Positions 1 to 5,659 are shown, numbered from the stretch's first letter. The stretch: DNA of 5,844 bases from Nitrosotalea sp. (GCA_020725315.1 DYFG01000021.1:1-5844); one strand, 5' to 3'. The notes: a model not told the origin generated them from the letters alone. Made by a program: numbers and translations.

Positions 1-421
1 TCTTCTAATGTCCAGATGTGGTCTGTGAGGTTAGCAGCCATTGCGGGTGTTCTTTCTTTCCAACGCCGTCTACCATCCATAATTTCGATTTTTAGTGCAT
101 CGTGTGGTTTAACGAGGTTGAACCATGCAAAGAACAAGCACAAATGCGTTATCAGCGGTTTTAAACATTTCGAGAAGTCGATTGTCTCCCTGATCAGTCT
201 GTTGCCATTGACCGCAAGACCGTTTCCTTCGGCGTGTGCAGCCCGAAAAACGGTGTGCCCCTGTTCTCACTGAAAGTCTTCTTGCATGTCTTGCATCTGA
301 GTAGCGCAGTATCCTGCTTGCCATAGTATTCCTTTAGCCTGATATTCCCCTTCCCTTTCTTTCCGTAATCCTGGCACGCCTCGTTTGGACAAAAGAATTC
401 GTCTATGTTCACTTCTCCCAT
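1..421 (-). pseudogene. Broken IS transposase remnant (IS1-like zinc-ribbon type), central domain lost
   Basis: Reading leftwards from an ATG at 421-419, a 75-residue frame opens with MGEVNIDEFFCPNEAC and continues with CKTCKKTF. This is a four-cysteine zinc ribbon (C11, C16, C43, C46), followed by the TPKETVLRSM start of a helix-turn-helix, as in the N-terminus of IS1-like transposases. It stops at a TGA at 194-196. From about position 202 down to 1, a different minus-strand frame stays open and reads LIRETIDFSKCLKPLITHL, then FAWFNLVKPHDAL, then RRRWKERTPAMAANLTDHIW. That is a typical transposase C-terminus, running off the left edge. The DDE catalytic core, which should separate the two parts by well over 100 residues, is absent and the joint is out of frame. 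The copy is therefore an internally deleted, inactive element. Family assignment below the level of a zinc-ribbon DDE transposase is uncertain. Confidence 0.8.
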
Positions 422-458
422 TTCGCTAAACCCTTAACATTTCTTATAGAAATATAGC

Positions 459-467
459 ATTTTTATA
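459..467 (-). promoter_or_regulatory. Possible TATA box of the transposase remnant
   Basis: On the minus strand this reads TATAAAAAT, about 40 bases upstream of the transposase ATG at 421. That spacing would leave a short leader. It resembles an archaeal TATA box, but the surrounding DNA is A/T-rich and the gene is dead, so the call is weak. Confidence 0.35.
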
Positions 468-481
468 CTTTTCTACGGAAT

Positions 482-495
482 TGGGACACGACCCA
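482..495. repeat. Possible terminal end of the IS remnant
   Basis: TGGG (482-485) and CCCA (492-495) flank ACACGA. On the minus strand the run GGGTCGTGTCCCAATTCC lies just outside the transposase promoter, where an IS end would be expected. The opposite end lies beyond the left edge, so terminal inverted repeats and a target duplication cannot be tested here. Confidence 0.3.
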
Positions 496-575
496 CGAGA
501 GAATAATAATAGTAACTAAGTTCAGTACTTTATTGATTACTTTATCCCCCATTAATTCAATTTCTTGTGCTAATT

Positions 576-592
576 ATGGGGCTCTGCCCCAT
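576..592. repeat. Perfect hairpin, 7-bp stem, 3-nt loop
   Basis: ATGGGGC, loop TCT, GCCCCAT. The arms match perfectly. The core GGGGCTCTGCCCC resembles REP-like intergenic hairpins that I recall from many prokaryotic genomes. The left arm can also pair with CCCCAT at 547-552, extended by AATT pairing of 554-557 with 572-575 and one bulged base, so two exclusive folds are possible in RNA or single-stranded DNA. Confidence 0.6.
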
Positions 593-600
593 GTCCCCGC

Positions 601-617
601 AAGCCCAGAAGGGGCTT
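601..617. repeat. Perfect hairpin, 6-bp stem, 5-nt loop
   Basis: AAGCCC, loop AGAAG, GGGCTT. It has the same 17-base length as the preceding hairpin and starts 25 bases after it. No plus-strand gene ends just upstream, and the T-run (635-640) is 17 bases downstream, so a role as an ordinary terminator is not supported. A REP-like or mobile-element-associated repeat pair is more likely. Confidence 0.5.
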
Positions 618-656
618 ATGTGAAATCTCGTGGTTTTTTACATCAGCTTATACAAA

Positions 657-675
657 TACGCAAAGTTTTTATATT
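657..675 (+). promoter_or_regulatory. Archaeal promoter of the regulator gene (BRE-like + TATA)
   Basis: TTTTTATATT at 666-675 is a good archaeal TATA box, with purine/A-rich CGCAAAG immediately upstream as a possible BRE. Transcription would start near 697-702, about 25 bases before the preferred start codon at 725. A small inverted repeat, ATATT and AATAT around AC (671-682), overlaps the right side of the TATA box and could be an operator. Confidence 0.65.
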
Positions 676-724
676 ACAATATGTATCTATGAATTAAAAA
701 TCTCGAATGAAGAAGGACAGAAGA

Positions 725-1678
725 ATGAATAAGCTCGAAGCTATCTTCTTTGGTGGCGAGAGCCTATGTATAGGGCATGTATTACACCTGTATGCCTCAA
801 ATACGAACAAATATGCAGTTCAGATGCCTTTCATTGCATCTACATCCAAAAGAGAAGTGGCTATTTACGTGACTGCGGAAGAGGAGCTGGTGAAAGAGGA
901 GTTAGAAATAGTAAATTCAAAGGTTGACTTTGTTACGTATCGTCCTGAGGATATGGGGAAGATCTGCGTGCATAGTAAAGGGAGAATTGTCATCGATGTC
1001 TCCACCCTTGCTGGTTGTTCAACTGCTGGAGGAGGAGAAGGAGAGGAATGTCACCGTAGAGTTATAGGAAGAAAAACACTTTACAGTAGATATACCAATT
1101 ACGTGCAAAGGGAAGAATATTTACGCTCTATTTGTAATAAGAACCCGGGTGCATATAAAATATTATGCAGCTATAACATGGATGAGCTGGAACCAGAAAT
1201 GAGTAGCGCACTGATGAAATACCACGATAAGATGATTATGAGCATTGATGACACCGAAGTAGGTATGCCTTCGTCCATGCTGTCACAAGCCACTGATAAC
1301 ATTGCAGAGGAATATATGGCGCGATTTGTGAAGAATTATTTGGACATGATTGTGCTGGCACTGCTCTTAAAGCAAAAAATGTGCGGTACCGATATAATAA
1401 AATCTATTCAAAAGAGTTTTGGGGTGTCGCTAAGCACGGGAACCGTATATCCACTTCTGCATGATTTAGAAGGAAAGGGGCTATTAGACTGCGAATACGG
1501 GATAAGAAGGAGATACAGAAAGAGGATATACAAGCCAAAAGAGGAAGAGAAGGTGAAAGATATCCTGAGTGAGCATATCCAATCGAATAATATTCTAAAC
1601 AAATTCTTGCGATCTCTTCCTCGGGATGTTATAACGGGGAAGAGGGTGAAAGAAGGGAAAAAAGATGGAGGTGATTGA
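725..1678 (+). CDS. MEDS-domain sensor fused to PadR-type winged-helix transcriptional regulator
   Basis: Probable DNA-binding regulator of 317 residues. Residues 1 to about 180 resemble the MEDS (methanogen/methylotroph DcmR sensory) domain: an early GGESLCIGHVLHLY, a strand-rich PFIASTSKREVAIYVTAEEE, VDFVTYRPED, and late KILCSYNMDEL plus IMSIDDTEV. Residues about 200-282 form a PadR-like winged helix: IVLALLLKQKMCGTDIIKSI, then FGVSLSTGTVYPLLHDLEGK with the family's S-x-GT-x-YPLL-x-x-LE pattern, then a very basic wing RRRYRKRIYK. ATG 725 is preferred over the in-frame ATG at 707, because AAGGA at 713-717 sits seven bases before it while nothing suitable precedes 707, which is also very close to the predicted transcription start. 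The gene has eight cysteines; whether they sense anything is unknown. Lying just upstream of a gas-vesicle operon on the same strand, it probably controls that operon. PadR assignment is firm, MEDS assignment good, target inferred. Confidence 0.8.
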   Translation: MNKLEAIFFGGESLCIGHVLHLYASNTNKYAVQMPFIASTSKREVAIYVTAEEELVKEELEIVNSKVDFVTYRPEDMGKICVHSKGRIVIDVSTLAGCSTAGGGEGEECHRRVIGRKTLYSRYTNYVQREEYLRSICNKNPGAYKILCSYNMDELEPEMSSALMKYHDKMIMSIDDTEVGMPSSMLSQATDNIAEEYMARFVKNYLDMIVLALLLKQKMCGTDIIKSIQKSFGVSLSTGTVYPLLHDLEGKGLLDCEYGIRRRYRKRIYKPKEEEKVKDILSEHIQSNNILNKFLRSLPRDVITGKRVKEGKKDGGD

Positions 1679-1732
1679 CATCCGGACTGATTCTTTCTCA
1701 TCTCAGCGCTCCCCGCGTTCCCGGCGGTGAAT

Positions 1733-1750
1733 AAATACGGGTTTTTATAT
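1733..1750 (+). promoter_or_regulatory. Archaeal promoter of the gas-vesicle operon (TATA)
   Basis: TTTTTATAT at 1742-1750 preceded by AAATACGGG. Predicted transcription start is near 1772-1777, giving a leader of about 70 bases before gvpL/F. The same nine-base TATA core and the same AAATACG a few bases upstream occur at the regulator promoter (655-674), suggesting shared control. Confidence 0.65.
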
Positions 1751-1765
1751 CAGGATTTGATATAA
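1745..1765. promoter_or_regulatory. Candidate operator: perfect inverted repeat over the TATA box
   Basis: Arms TTATATCA (1745-1752) and TGATATAA (1758-1765) are exact reverse complements around the spacer GGATT. The left arm lies inside the TATA box, so a protein bound here would block TBP/TFB. A dimeric winged-helix protein such as the upstream PadR-type regulator is the natural candidate; that link is inferred. Confidence 0.5.
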
Positions 1766-1787
1766 TCACAACTTATTAAAGAAAAAG

Positions 1788-1820
1788 GGTACATATCTCC
1801 CTTCAGGTACATCTCTCTTC
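1788..1820 (+). repeat. Direct repeat in the operon leader
   Basis: GGTACATATCTCCCTTC (1788-1804) and GGTACATCTCTCTTC (1806-1820) match except for a two-base insertion and one substitution. They lie between the predicted transcription start and the ribosome binding site (AAGGAG, 1835-1840). The CTCTC at 1813-1817 could pair with GAGAG at 1829-1833 just before that site. A leader-level control element is possible, as is a binding site for a second regulator; neither is demonstrated. Confidence 0.4.
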
Positions 1821-1845
1821 TCGGAATAGAGAGTAAGGAGAAGAT

Positions 1846-2841
1846 ATGGAAGAGATTGAGATTAACTTCATCGGAGAAAAGAGAAAGCCTTTTCCGATAA
1901 GAAAGCACCCCGGAAGATACTTCTTCATCTCTGAGAACGATTTTAAAAAGCTGAAGCAGATAAACGAAGAATGCAAGAATAAGGGATTAAAATATCTCGA
2001 AGAAGTAAGGATAGTGGGGAGAGGAGGAATACCGGGTAACAAGCCATTCTTGCTGAGACGACCAGAAGGGGGTTTTCTTAAAGAGAGATATCTTTGTATC
2101 CTTGCAGCACACGCGGTAGAATTTGAAGAAGTAAGAAAAAAATATGAAGAATTAATAGAAAAAGAGAAAATAGTAAAAGAAAAAGAGGAAGGGAAATATG
2201 TTTACTGTGTGATAAAATCAGATGAAGAGATGAGGAGTCTTGGTGATTTGGGAATAGAGAACACAGGAGAAGTTTATACCATTCCTTATAAGGAATTCGC
2301 AGCTGTTGTGAGTGATTCGCCAATGAAGGAATACGAAGCGAGCGATGAAAATGTGAAAAAGCATGAGGAAATTGCACAGAAGATATTGTTAGAAGGTCAC
2401 ACGGTGCTGCCAGTTGCTTTTAACATGGTCTTTAAGGATAAGCGAACCCTGCTTGTAACGATGAGCAAAGCGAGGAAGGCATTAAGAAAAGCGTATGAAA
2501 CCGTTGATAAAAAAGTGGAGCTTGGAATTAAAGCCATTTTCACTAAAGAAGCACTGAGCAAACTTAAAAAGGGCAGAAGCCAGTCCATCAAAGAATTTGA
2601 ATCAGGCTTACTTAAAAGAATAGATGGTAAATTCGCATCTTCAAAGGGATTGGATTTGTTCAGTGACCGGCTGGCATTGAATATGGCTTTCTTAGTTGAT
2701 AGGGATGGGATAGAAGAGTTCTCAGAAGCAATTGAACCACTATATAATGAATACGATTCTTTGAAGATCCAGTATAGCGGTCCTTGGGCGCCTTATAATT
2801 TTGTTGACATAAAAATATTGGGGAGAGGAGGTGGGAAATGA
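1846..2841 (+). CDS. gvpL/gvpF: Gas vesicle protein GvpL/GvpF family with N-terminal extension
   Basis: Accessory protein of gas-vesicle assembly, 331 residues. The family domain spans about residues 116-326: it opens with GKYVYCVIKS, continues with YTIPYKEFAAVVSDSP and HTVLPVAFNMVFKDKRTL, has RLALNMAFLVDRDGIEEF late, and ends with the hallmark YSGPWAPYNFVDIKI. GvpF/L proteins are small non-shell components needed for vesicle formation and able to contact GvpA and other Gvp proteins. Residues 1-92 are not part of the family domain as I know it. They include RYFFISENDFKKL and GNKPFLLRRPEGGFLKERY, then a Glu/Lys-rich helix (92-116) joins the two parts. I do not recognise this domain. ATG 1846 is preceded by AAGGAG with five bases spacing. 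It is the first gene of the operon, and its stop overlaps the control region of gvpG. Confidence 0.88.
   Translation: MEEIEINFIGEKRKPFPIRKHPGRYFFISENDFKKLKQINEECKNKGLKYLEEVRIVGRGGIPGNKPFLLRRPEGGFLKERYLCILAAHAVEFEEVRKKYEELIEKEKIVKEKEEGKYVYCVIKSDEEMRSLGDLGIENTGEVYTIPYKEFAAVVSDSPMKEYEASDENVKKHEEIAQKILLEGHTVLPVAFNMVFKDKRTLLVTMSKARKALRKAYETVDKKVELGIKAIFTKEALSKLKKGRSQSIKEFESGLLKRIDGKFASSKGLDLFSDRLALNMAFLVDRDGIEEFSEAIEPLYNEYDSLKIQYSGPWAPYNFVDIKILGRGGGK
2826..2833 (+). promoter_or_regulatory. Strong ribosome binding site for gvpG, inside the gvpL/F end
   Basis: AGGAGGTG lies within the last codons of gvpL/F, nine bases before ATG 2843. It decides for that start over the in-frame GTG at 2831, which is part of the site itself, and suggests translational coupling. 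Confidence 0.65.
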
Positions 2842-2842
2842 A

Positions 2843-3139
2843 ATGCCATTTCTAATTGACGATATATTTCTGCGGATGCTTGGGGTTTCTATCCCCCCTT
2901 TCGATATGCTATGGCTGATGGAGCAGATAAGGGATCATGCTTATGCAGAGATGTATGACGTTGAGGAGATAAACAATTCGATGAAGGAGAACAGACTGCT
3001 TTACGAGCTTGGAGAGAGAACAGAAGATGAGTATAAGAGAAAAAACGAGGAACTTAACCACAAATTGAAGATGGCAAACCGCGTGAACAAAGTGAGTAAG
3101 GGGAACAGATTCAGAAATCATGAGATAGGCAAAGTGTAG
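2843..3139 (+). CDS. gvpG: Gas vesicle protein GvpG
   Basis: Small accessory gas-vesicle protein of 98 residues, within the usual size range of GvpG. The N-terminus MPFLIDDIFLRMLGVSIPPF and the segment LLYELGERTEDEYKRKNEEL (about 52-71) match the family pattern of a hydrophobic, proline-containing start followed by a helix ending in a Y/E-x-G-E-x-x-x-x-EY motif. The last 25 residues are basic (KVSKGNRFRNHEIGKV at the end). GvpG is thought to act with GvpF/L during early assembly; its exact biochemical role is not settled. The ATG at 2843 lies one base after the gvpL/F stop, so the genes are almost certainly cotranscribed and coupled. I chose it over GTG 2831 because of the ribosome binding site and because known GvpG proteins begin directly with this hydrophobic segment. 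Confidence 0.85.
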   Translation: MPFLIDDIFLRMLGVSIPPFDMLWLMEQIRDHAYAEMYDVEEINNSMKENRLLYELGERTEDEYKRKNEELNHKLKMANRVNKVSKGNRFRNHEIGKV

Positions 3140-3150
3140 AGAAGATAAAG

Positions 3151-3360
3151 ATGAAAAAAGGAAGAAGGGAAGAAGGGAGACGCCTCGTGCCAAGATCTTT
3201 GAAGACGATAGACGCCATGCTGGAAAAGGGAACAGTAATCGACTTCAAGTTCTCAACCCTTGTATTTTTATTGATAAGAATGGATCTCGAGGGAAGAGCC
3301 ACAATTAAAGGCTATGATCTCGGTGTGGACATTCATCCATTCAGACTATATAGGGGGTGA
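3151..3360 (+). CDS. Small GvpA/GvpJ/GvpM-like gas vesicle protein
   Basis: A 69-residue protein. Residues 16-52, SLKTIDAMLEKGTVIDFKFS and onward to DLEGRATI, line up with the GvpA-family core, in which a helix ending in L-D-K-G is followed by V-V-D and two beta strands with E-x-R. The D, L, K-G, V, D and E-x-R positions coincide with Halobacterium GvpA from memory, with no gap from the D onward. After E-G-R the likeness fades (GYDLGVDIHPFRLYRG), and the second conserved helix of GvpA is missing. This suggests a minor shell or tip protein (GvpJ/GvpM class) rather than the main wall protein, or a degenerate copy. An in-frame GTG at 3187, seven bases after AGGGAG (3174-3179), would give MPRSLKTIDAMLEKG, a more family-like start of 57 residues; the first 12 residues are otherwise just charged. 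It lies between gvpG and the ATPase with an 11-base gap before it. Confidence 0.6.
   Translation: MKKGRREEGRRLVPRSLKTIDAMLEKGTVIDFKFSTLVFLLIRMDLEGRATIKGYDLGVDIHPFRLYRG
3353..3360 (+). promoter_or_regulatory. Ribosome binding site for the ATPase gene, overlapping the previous stop
   Basis: GGGGGTGA includes the TGA stop of the small GvpA-like gene and sits four bases before ATG 3365. It favours ATG 3365 over the upstream in-frame ATG 3314, whose extra 17 residues merely overlap the preceding gene. Confidence 0.65.
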
Positions 3361-3364
3361 GAAG

Positions 3365-5314
3365 ATGAAGAAAGAGCCAAGCTTCTTCTCGGATGAACTA
3401 AACCTTATCTTCTTCGGTGGGAAAGGTGGTGTGGGAAAAACGACATGTGCGGCTGCAACTGCGCTGCATCTATCAAATAAAGGGAGAAAAACACTTATCC
3501 TCTCCACAGATCCCGCTCATTCACTCTCAGATAGTTTCGGCATTCACCTAGGTAACAAAATCACGCCTGTAAAAGAGAAGTTATATGGTCTGGAGATAGA
3601 TCCTGAGGAATTATTAAAGGAGTTTATGAAAGAGAACGAGATTACAATTACAGAGATAATTGGGAGGGGCACATATCTTGAAACCGAGGATATATCAGAG
3701 ATGCTCTCACTCTCCCTACCCGGTATGGATGAGTATATGGCGATACTAAAGATGAGGGAATTGATGAGGGAAAAGGAATACGATCTCTTCATTTCCGATA
3801 CAGCACCAACCGGGCACACCATTCGTCTGTTATTAACACCGGGATTGATGGATGAATGGGTAAATTTCCTTGAAAGGTTAGGAGATAAACACCGGTATAT
3901 AACAAGGACGCTCAGTGGCAGATATGTAAAGGACGAGACTGATGCGTTCTTAGAGAAGATGCATAGAGACCTGAGGATGGTAATGCAAACTCTTGTGGAT
4001 AGTAAAACAGAATTTGTGCCTGTTACGATCCCGGAAGCGATGGGCGTAGAGGAAACAGCAGACCTGCTTTCTGCACTTCAAGACCTCAGAATAAATGTCG
4101 GTAGCATAGTCATTAATAGAGCAAATTTATCCATAGAGGAGTGCGATTTCTGTGCCCAGAGAGTAAAAGACCAGGAAAGATATATCAAAGAGATATTTGA
4201 GAAGTGGGGGAGATATGACGTTATACGAGTGCCGCTGTTTCCTCGCGAGATAAGAGGCTTGGAAAGGCTAAGCGAATTCGCTGAGGTATTGGCAGGAACG
4301 ACTTACGAGTATAAGCCAATTGCAGAGAAGAGACCACGAAAGATGAAAGCGGAATCGAGGATAAAGGAATTGCTGGAGAAAGACCTGAAGGTTCTGATCC
4401 TTGGTGGGAAAGGGGGAGTGGGTAAAACAACGATAGCCTCCGCGTCTGGTTTGTATATAGCGAGAAGAAGCCCGGAGAAGAAGATACTGATCTTCTCTAC
4501 CGACCCTGCGCATTCTCTATCTGACTGTTTTGACCTGCACATAGGTAACAGGATTACTAAGATAGAGAACAACCTTTATGGTTTGGAAATAGATGCGGAA
4601 GAGGCGATGGATGAATTCAGAGAGAGATACATGGAAGAGATAAAAGAAGCATTTGATGCTCTAACAGATAGGAGAACTGCCATAGATTTACCTTTCGAGA
4701 GGGATATACTTCAACGTCTCAAGGAGCTTACTCCCCCTGGCTTAGATGAGATAATGGCATTTTCGAAGATAGTGGAGCTCCTAAGAAGTGGTGGGTACAA
4801 TTTAATTATTTTAGATACCGCTCCAACAGGGCACACAATTAGGTTGTTAGAGCTGCCTGATATAGCATTGGAATGGTTTGATGCTTTCAGCAGGATAATA
4901 CGCAAATATAGAGGGATGTTTTCGCTGACAAACACCTTGAGATTGATTTCTGAAAAGAGAATGGATACAGAAGAGGCGATAAAAATTCTGAGAAACGAAG
5001 AAGAAACTGAGTTCGTCGTGGTTACAATTCCTGAGGCGATGAGCGTATTTGAGACAGAAAGATTCATATCAGAGATAAAAAAGGCTGAGATACTTTTAGA
5101 ACACCTTATTATCAACGGTATTACTCCAATTCCAGCTACGGGATGTAGTTTCTGTATATCGCAACTAAAAAATCAGAGGGAGTATGTAAAAGAACTAAGA
5201 GAACTTGGCTACAAAATCACGGAGATACCGCTATTCGAGCATCAAATCCGGGGTATAGATATGCTTGTGGATTTTGGCGAAGTGATGTACGGGGTAGGGA
5301 GTGAAAGTAACTGA
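3365..5314 (+). CDS. arsA/get3: Tandem Get3/ArsA-family ATPase in a gas-vesicle operon
   Basis: A cytosolic P-loop ATPase of 649 residues made of two homologous halves about 330 residues apart, with a charged linker near 315-340. Each half has the complete motif set: deviant Walker A GGKGGVGKTT (18-27; 347-356), switch I STDPAHSLSD (47-56; 378-387), switch II DTAPTGHTIRLL (145-156; 484-495) and VTIPEAM (220-226; 553-559). Each half also has a CxxC (C260/C263; C594/C597) in the context CxFCxxxxKxQxxYxKE. In Get3/TRC40 that CxxC binds the zinc joining two subunits and is followed by the same Lys/Gln/Tyr pattern. The classical arsenite-pump ATPase ArsA is also tandem but lacks this CxxC. No ars genes are nearby, so a Get3-like chaperone or targeting role for hydrophobic proteins fits better than arsenite export. 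Both sites look catalytically intact. It is co-oriented and tightly packed within the gvp genes. Family certain; substrate unknown. Confidence 0.9.
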   Translation: MKKEPSFFSDELNLIFFGGKGGVGKTTCAAATALHLSNKGRKTLILSTDPAHSLSDSFGIHLGNKITPVKEKLYGLEIDPEELLKEFMKENEITITEIIGRGTYLETEDISEMLSLSLPGMDEYMAILKMRELMREKEYDLFISDTAPTGHTIRLLLTPGLMDEWVNFLERLGDKHRYITRTLSGRYVKDETDAFLEKMHRDLRMVMQTLVDSKTEFVPVTIPEAMGVEETADLLSALQDLRINVGSIVINRANLSIEECDFCAQRVKDQERYIKEIFEKWGRYDVIRVPLFPREIRGLERLSEFAEVLAGTTYEYKPIAEKRPRKMKAESRIKELLEKDLKVLILGGKGGVGKTTIASASGLYIARRSPEKKILIFSTDPAHSLSDCFDLHIGNRITKIENNLYGLEIDAEEAMDEFRERYMEEIKEAFDALTDRRTAIDLPFERDILQRLKELTPPGLDEIMAFSKIVELLRSGGYNLIILDTAPTGHTIRLLELPDIALEWFDAFSRIIRKYRGMFSLTNTLRLISEKRMDTEEAIKILRNEEETEFVVVTIPEAMSVFETERFISEIKKAEILLEHLIINGITPIPATGCSFCISQLKNQREYVKELRELGYKITEIPLFEHQIRGIDMLVDFGEVMYGVGSESN

Positions 5315-5315
5315 A

Positions 5316-5615
5316 ATGAGAGGAAATGAGCATTGGCAAAGGGGTATGGCTTATCTCGGGCGGGTCATGGGGTCAACATCGAGAGGATTGAAATACTTGA
5401 AAAGGCGAGATACCCAGTTAAAAAGGATTAAAGTAGAAGAAGAAAGAATACGCGGACAGAAGGAAGCGGCACTCGAGAGGAGACGCGCAGCCATGAAAAG
5501 GGGTGAAGAAATAACCGGAATGGATAAGTTCGAACTGAAAAAGTTAGCAAGGCAGCGTGGGTGGGATGATAAATGGGATCGCAGGAAGAAGAAATTGGAT
5601 GCGAGGAGGAGGTAG
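5316..5615 (+). CDS. Small, highly basic protein of unknown function (EHWQR head)
   Basis: A 99-residue protein I do not recognise. One third of its residues are Lys or Arg (33 of 99) against about 15 acidic ones. It is predicted largely helical from about residue 23 on (KVEEERIRGQKEAALERRRA), with three Trp (residues 7, 83 and 87) and no membrane segment or signal peptide. It opens with MRGNEHWQRGM, nearly the same as the next gene's MRRKEHWQRSM. That shared head is why I choose ATG 5316, one base after the ATPase stop, over the in-frame GTG at 5301. The GTG would overlap the ATPase end and add MKVTE. Such a basic, charged, non-catalytic protein could bind nucleic acid or an acidic protein surface. 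Its place in the operon suggests a gas-vesicle accessory role, which is inference. Confidence 0.7.
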   Translation: MRGNEHWQRGMAYLGRVMGSTSRGLKYLKRRDTQLKRIKVEEERIRGQKEAALERRRAAMKRGEEITGMDKFELKKLARQRGWDDKWDRRKKKLDARRR

Positions 5616-5659
5616 ATGATGATGATGGAAAAAATCAGCGCGGGAATAGAGGAATAAAA

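Larger units (their letters stand above)
496..656. other. Intergenic stretch between IS remnant and regulator; no gene seen
   Basis: No reading frame with a ribosome binding site and family resemblance is visible on either strand. The left part is plain A/T-rich DNA. The middle holds two hairpin-forming repeats (listed separately), and the right part leads into the regulator promoter. I see no tRNA-like or other recognisable RNA fold. Confidence 0.5.

Noticed and set aside
16..273. 85-residue plus-strand frame at the left edge
   Set aside because: Lies opposite the recognisable transposase tail and has no family resemblance or ribosome binding site.
1707..1730. G/C-rich segment with CCGC and GCGG after the regulator, as a terminator
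   Set aside because: Only a 4-bp stem with a long loop and no following T-run; too weak to call.
3314..3364. Upstream ATG 3314 as start of the tandem ATPase
   Set aside because: It adds 17 residues that only overlap the previous gene, whereas ATG 3365 has GGGGGTGA four bases before it and begins close to the first ATPase strand.
4711..5115. 134-residue minus-strand frame opposite the ATPase C-terminal half
   Set aside because: The plus strand here encodes fully conserved ATPase motifs, so the opposite frame is a shadow.
3365..5314. Arsenite-pump ATPase (ArsA) role
   Set aside because: No arsB, arsR, arsD or arsC in the window; the CxxC motifs and gvp neighbours point to a Get3-like role instead. 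It remains possible if ars genes lie outside.
5616..5657. Mini reading frame MMMMEKISAGIEE right after the basic protein, preceded by GGAGGAGG
   Set aside because: Only 13 codons, starting in an ATG run; the purine-rich site is the coding end of the previous gene. No support for a real peptide.
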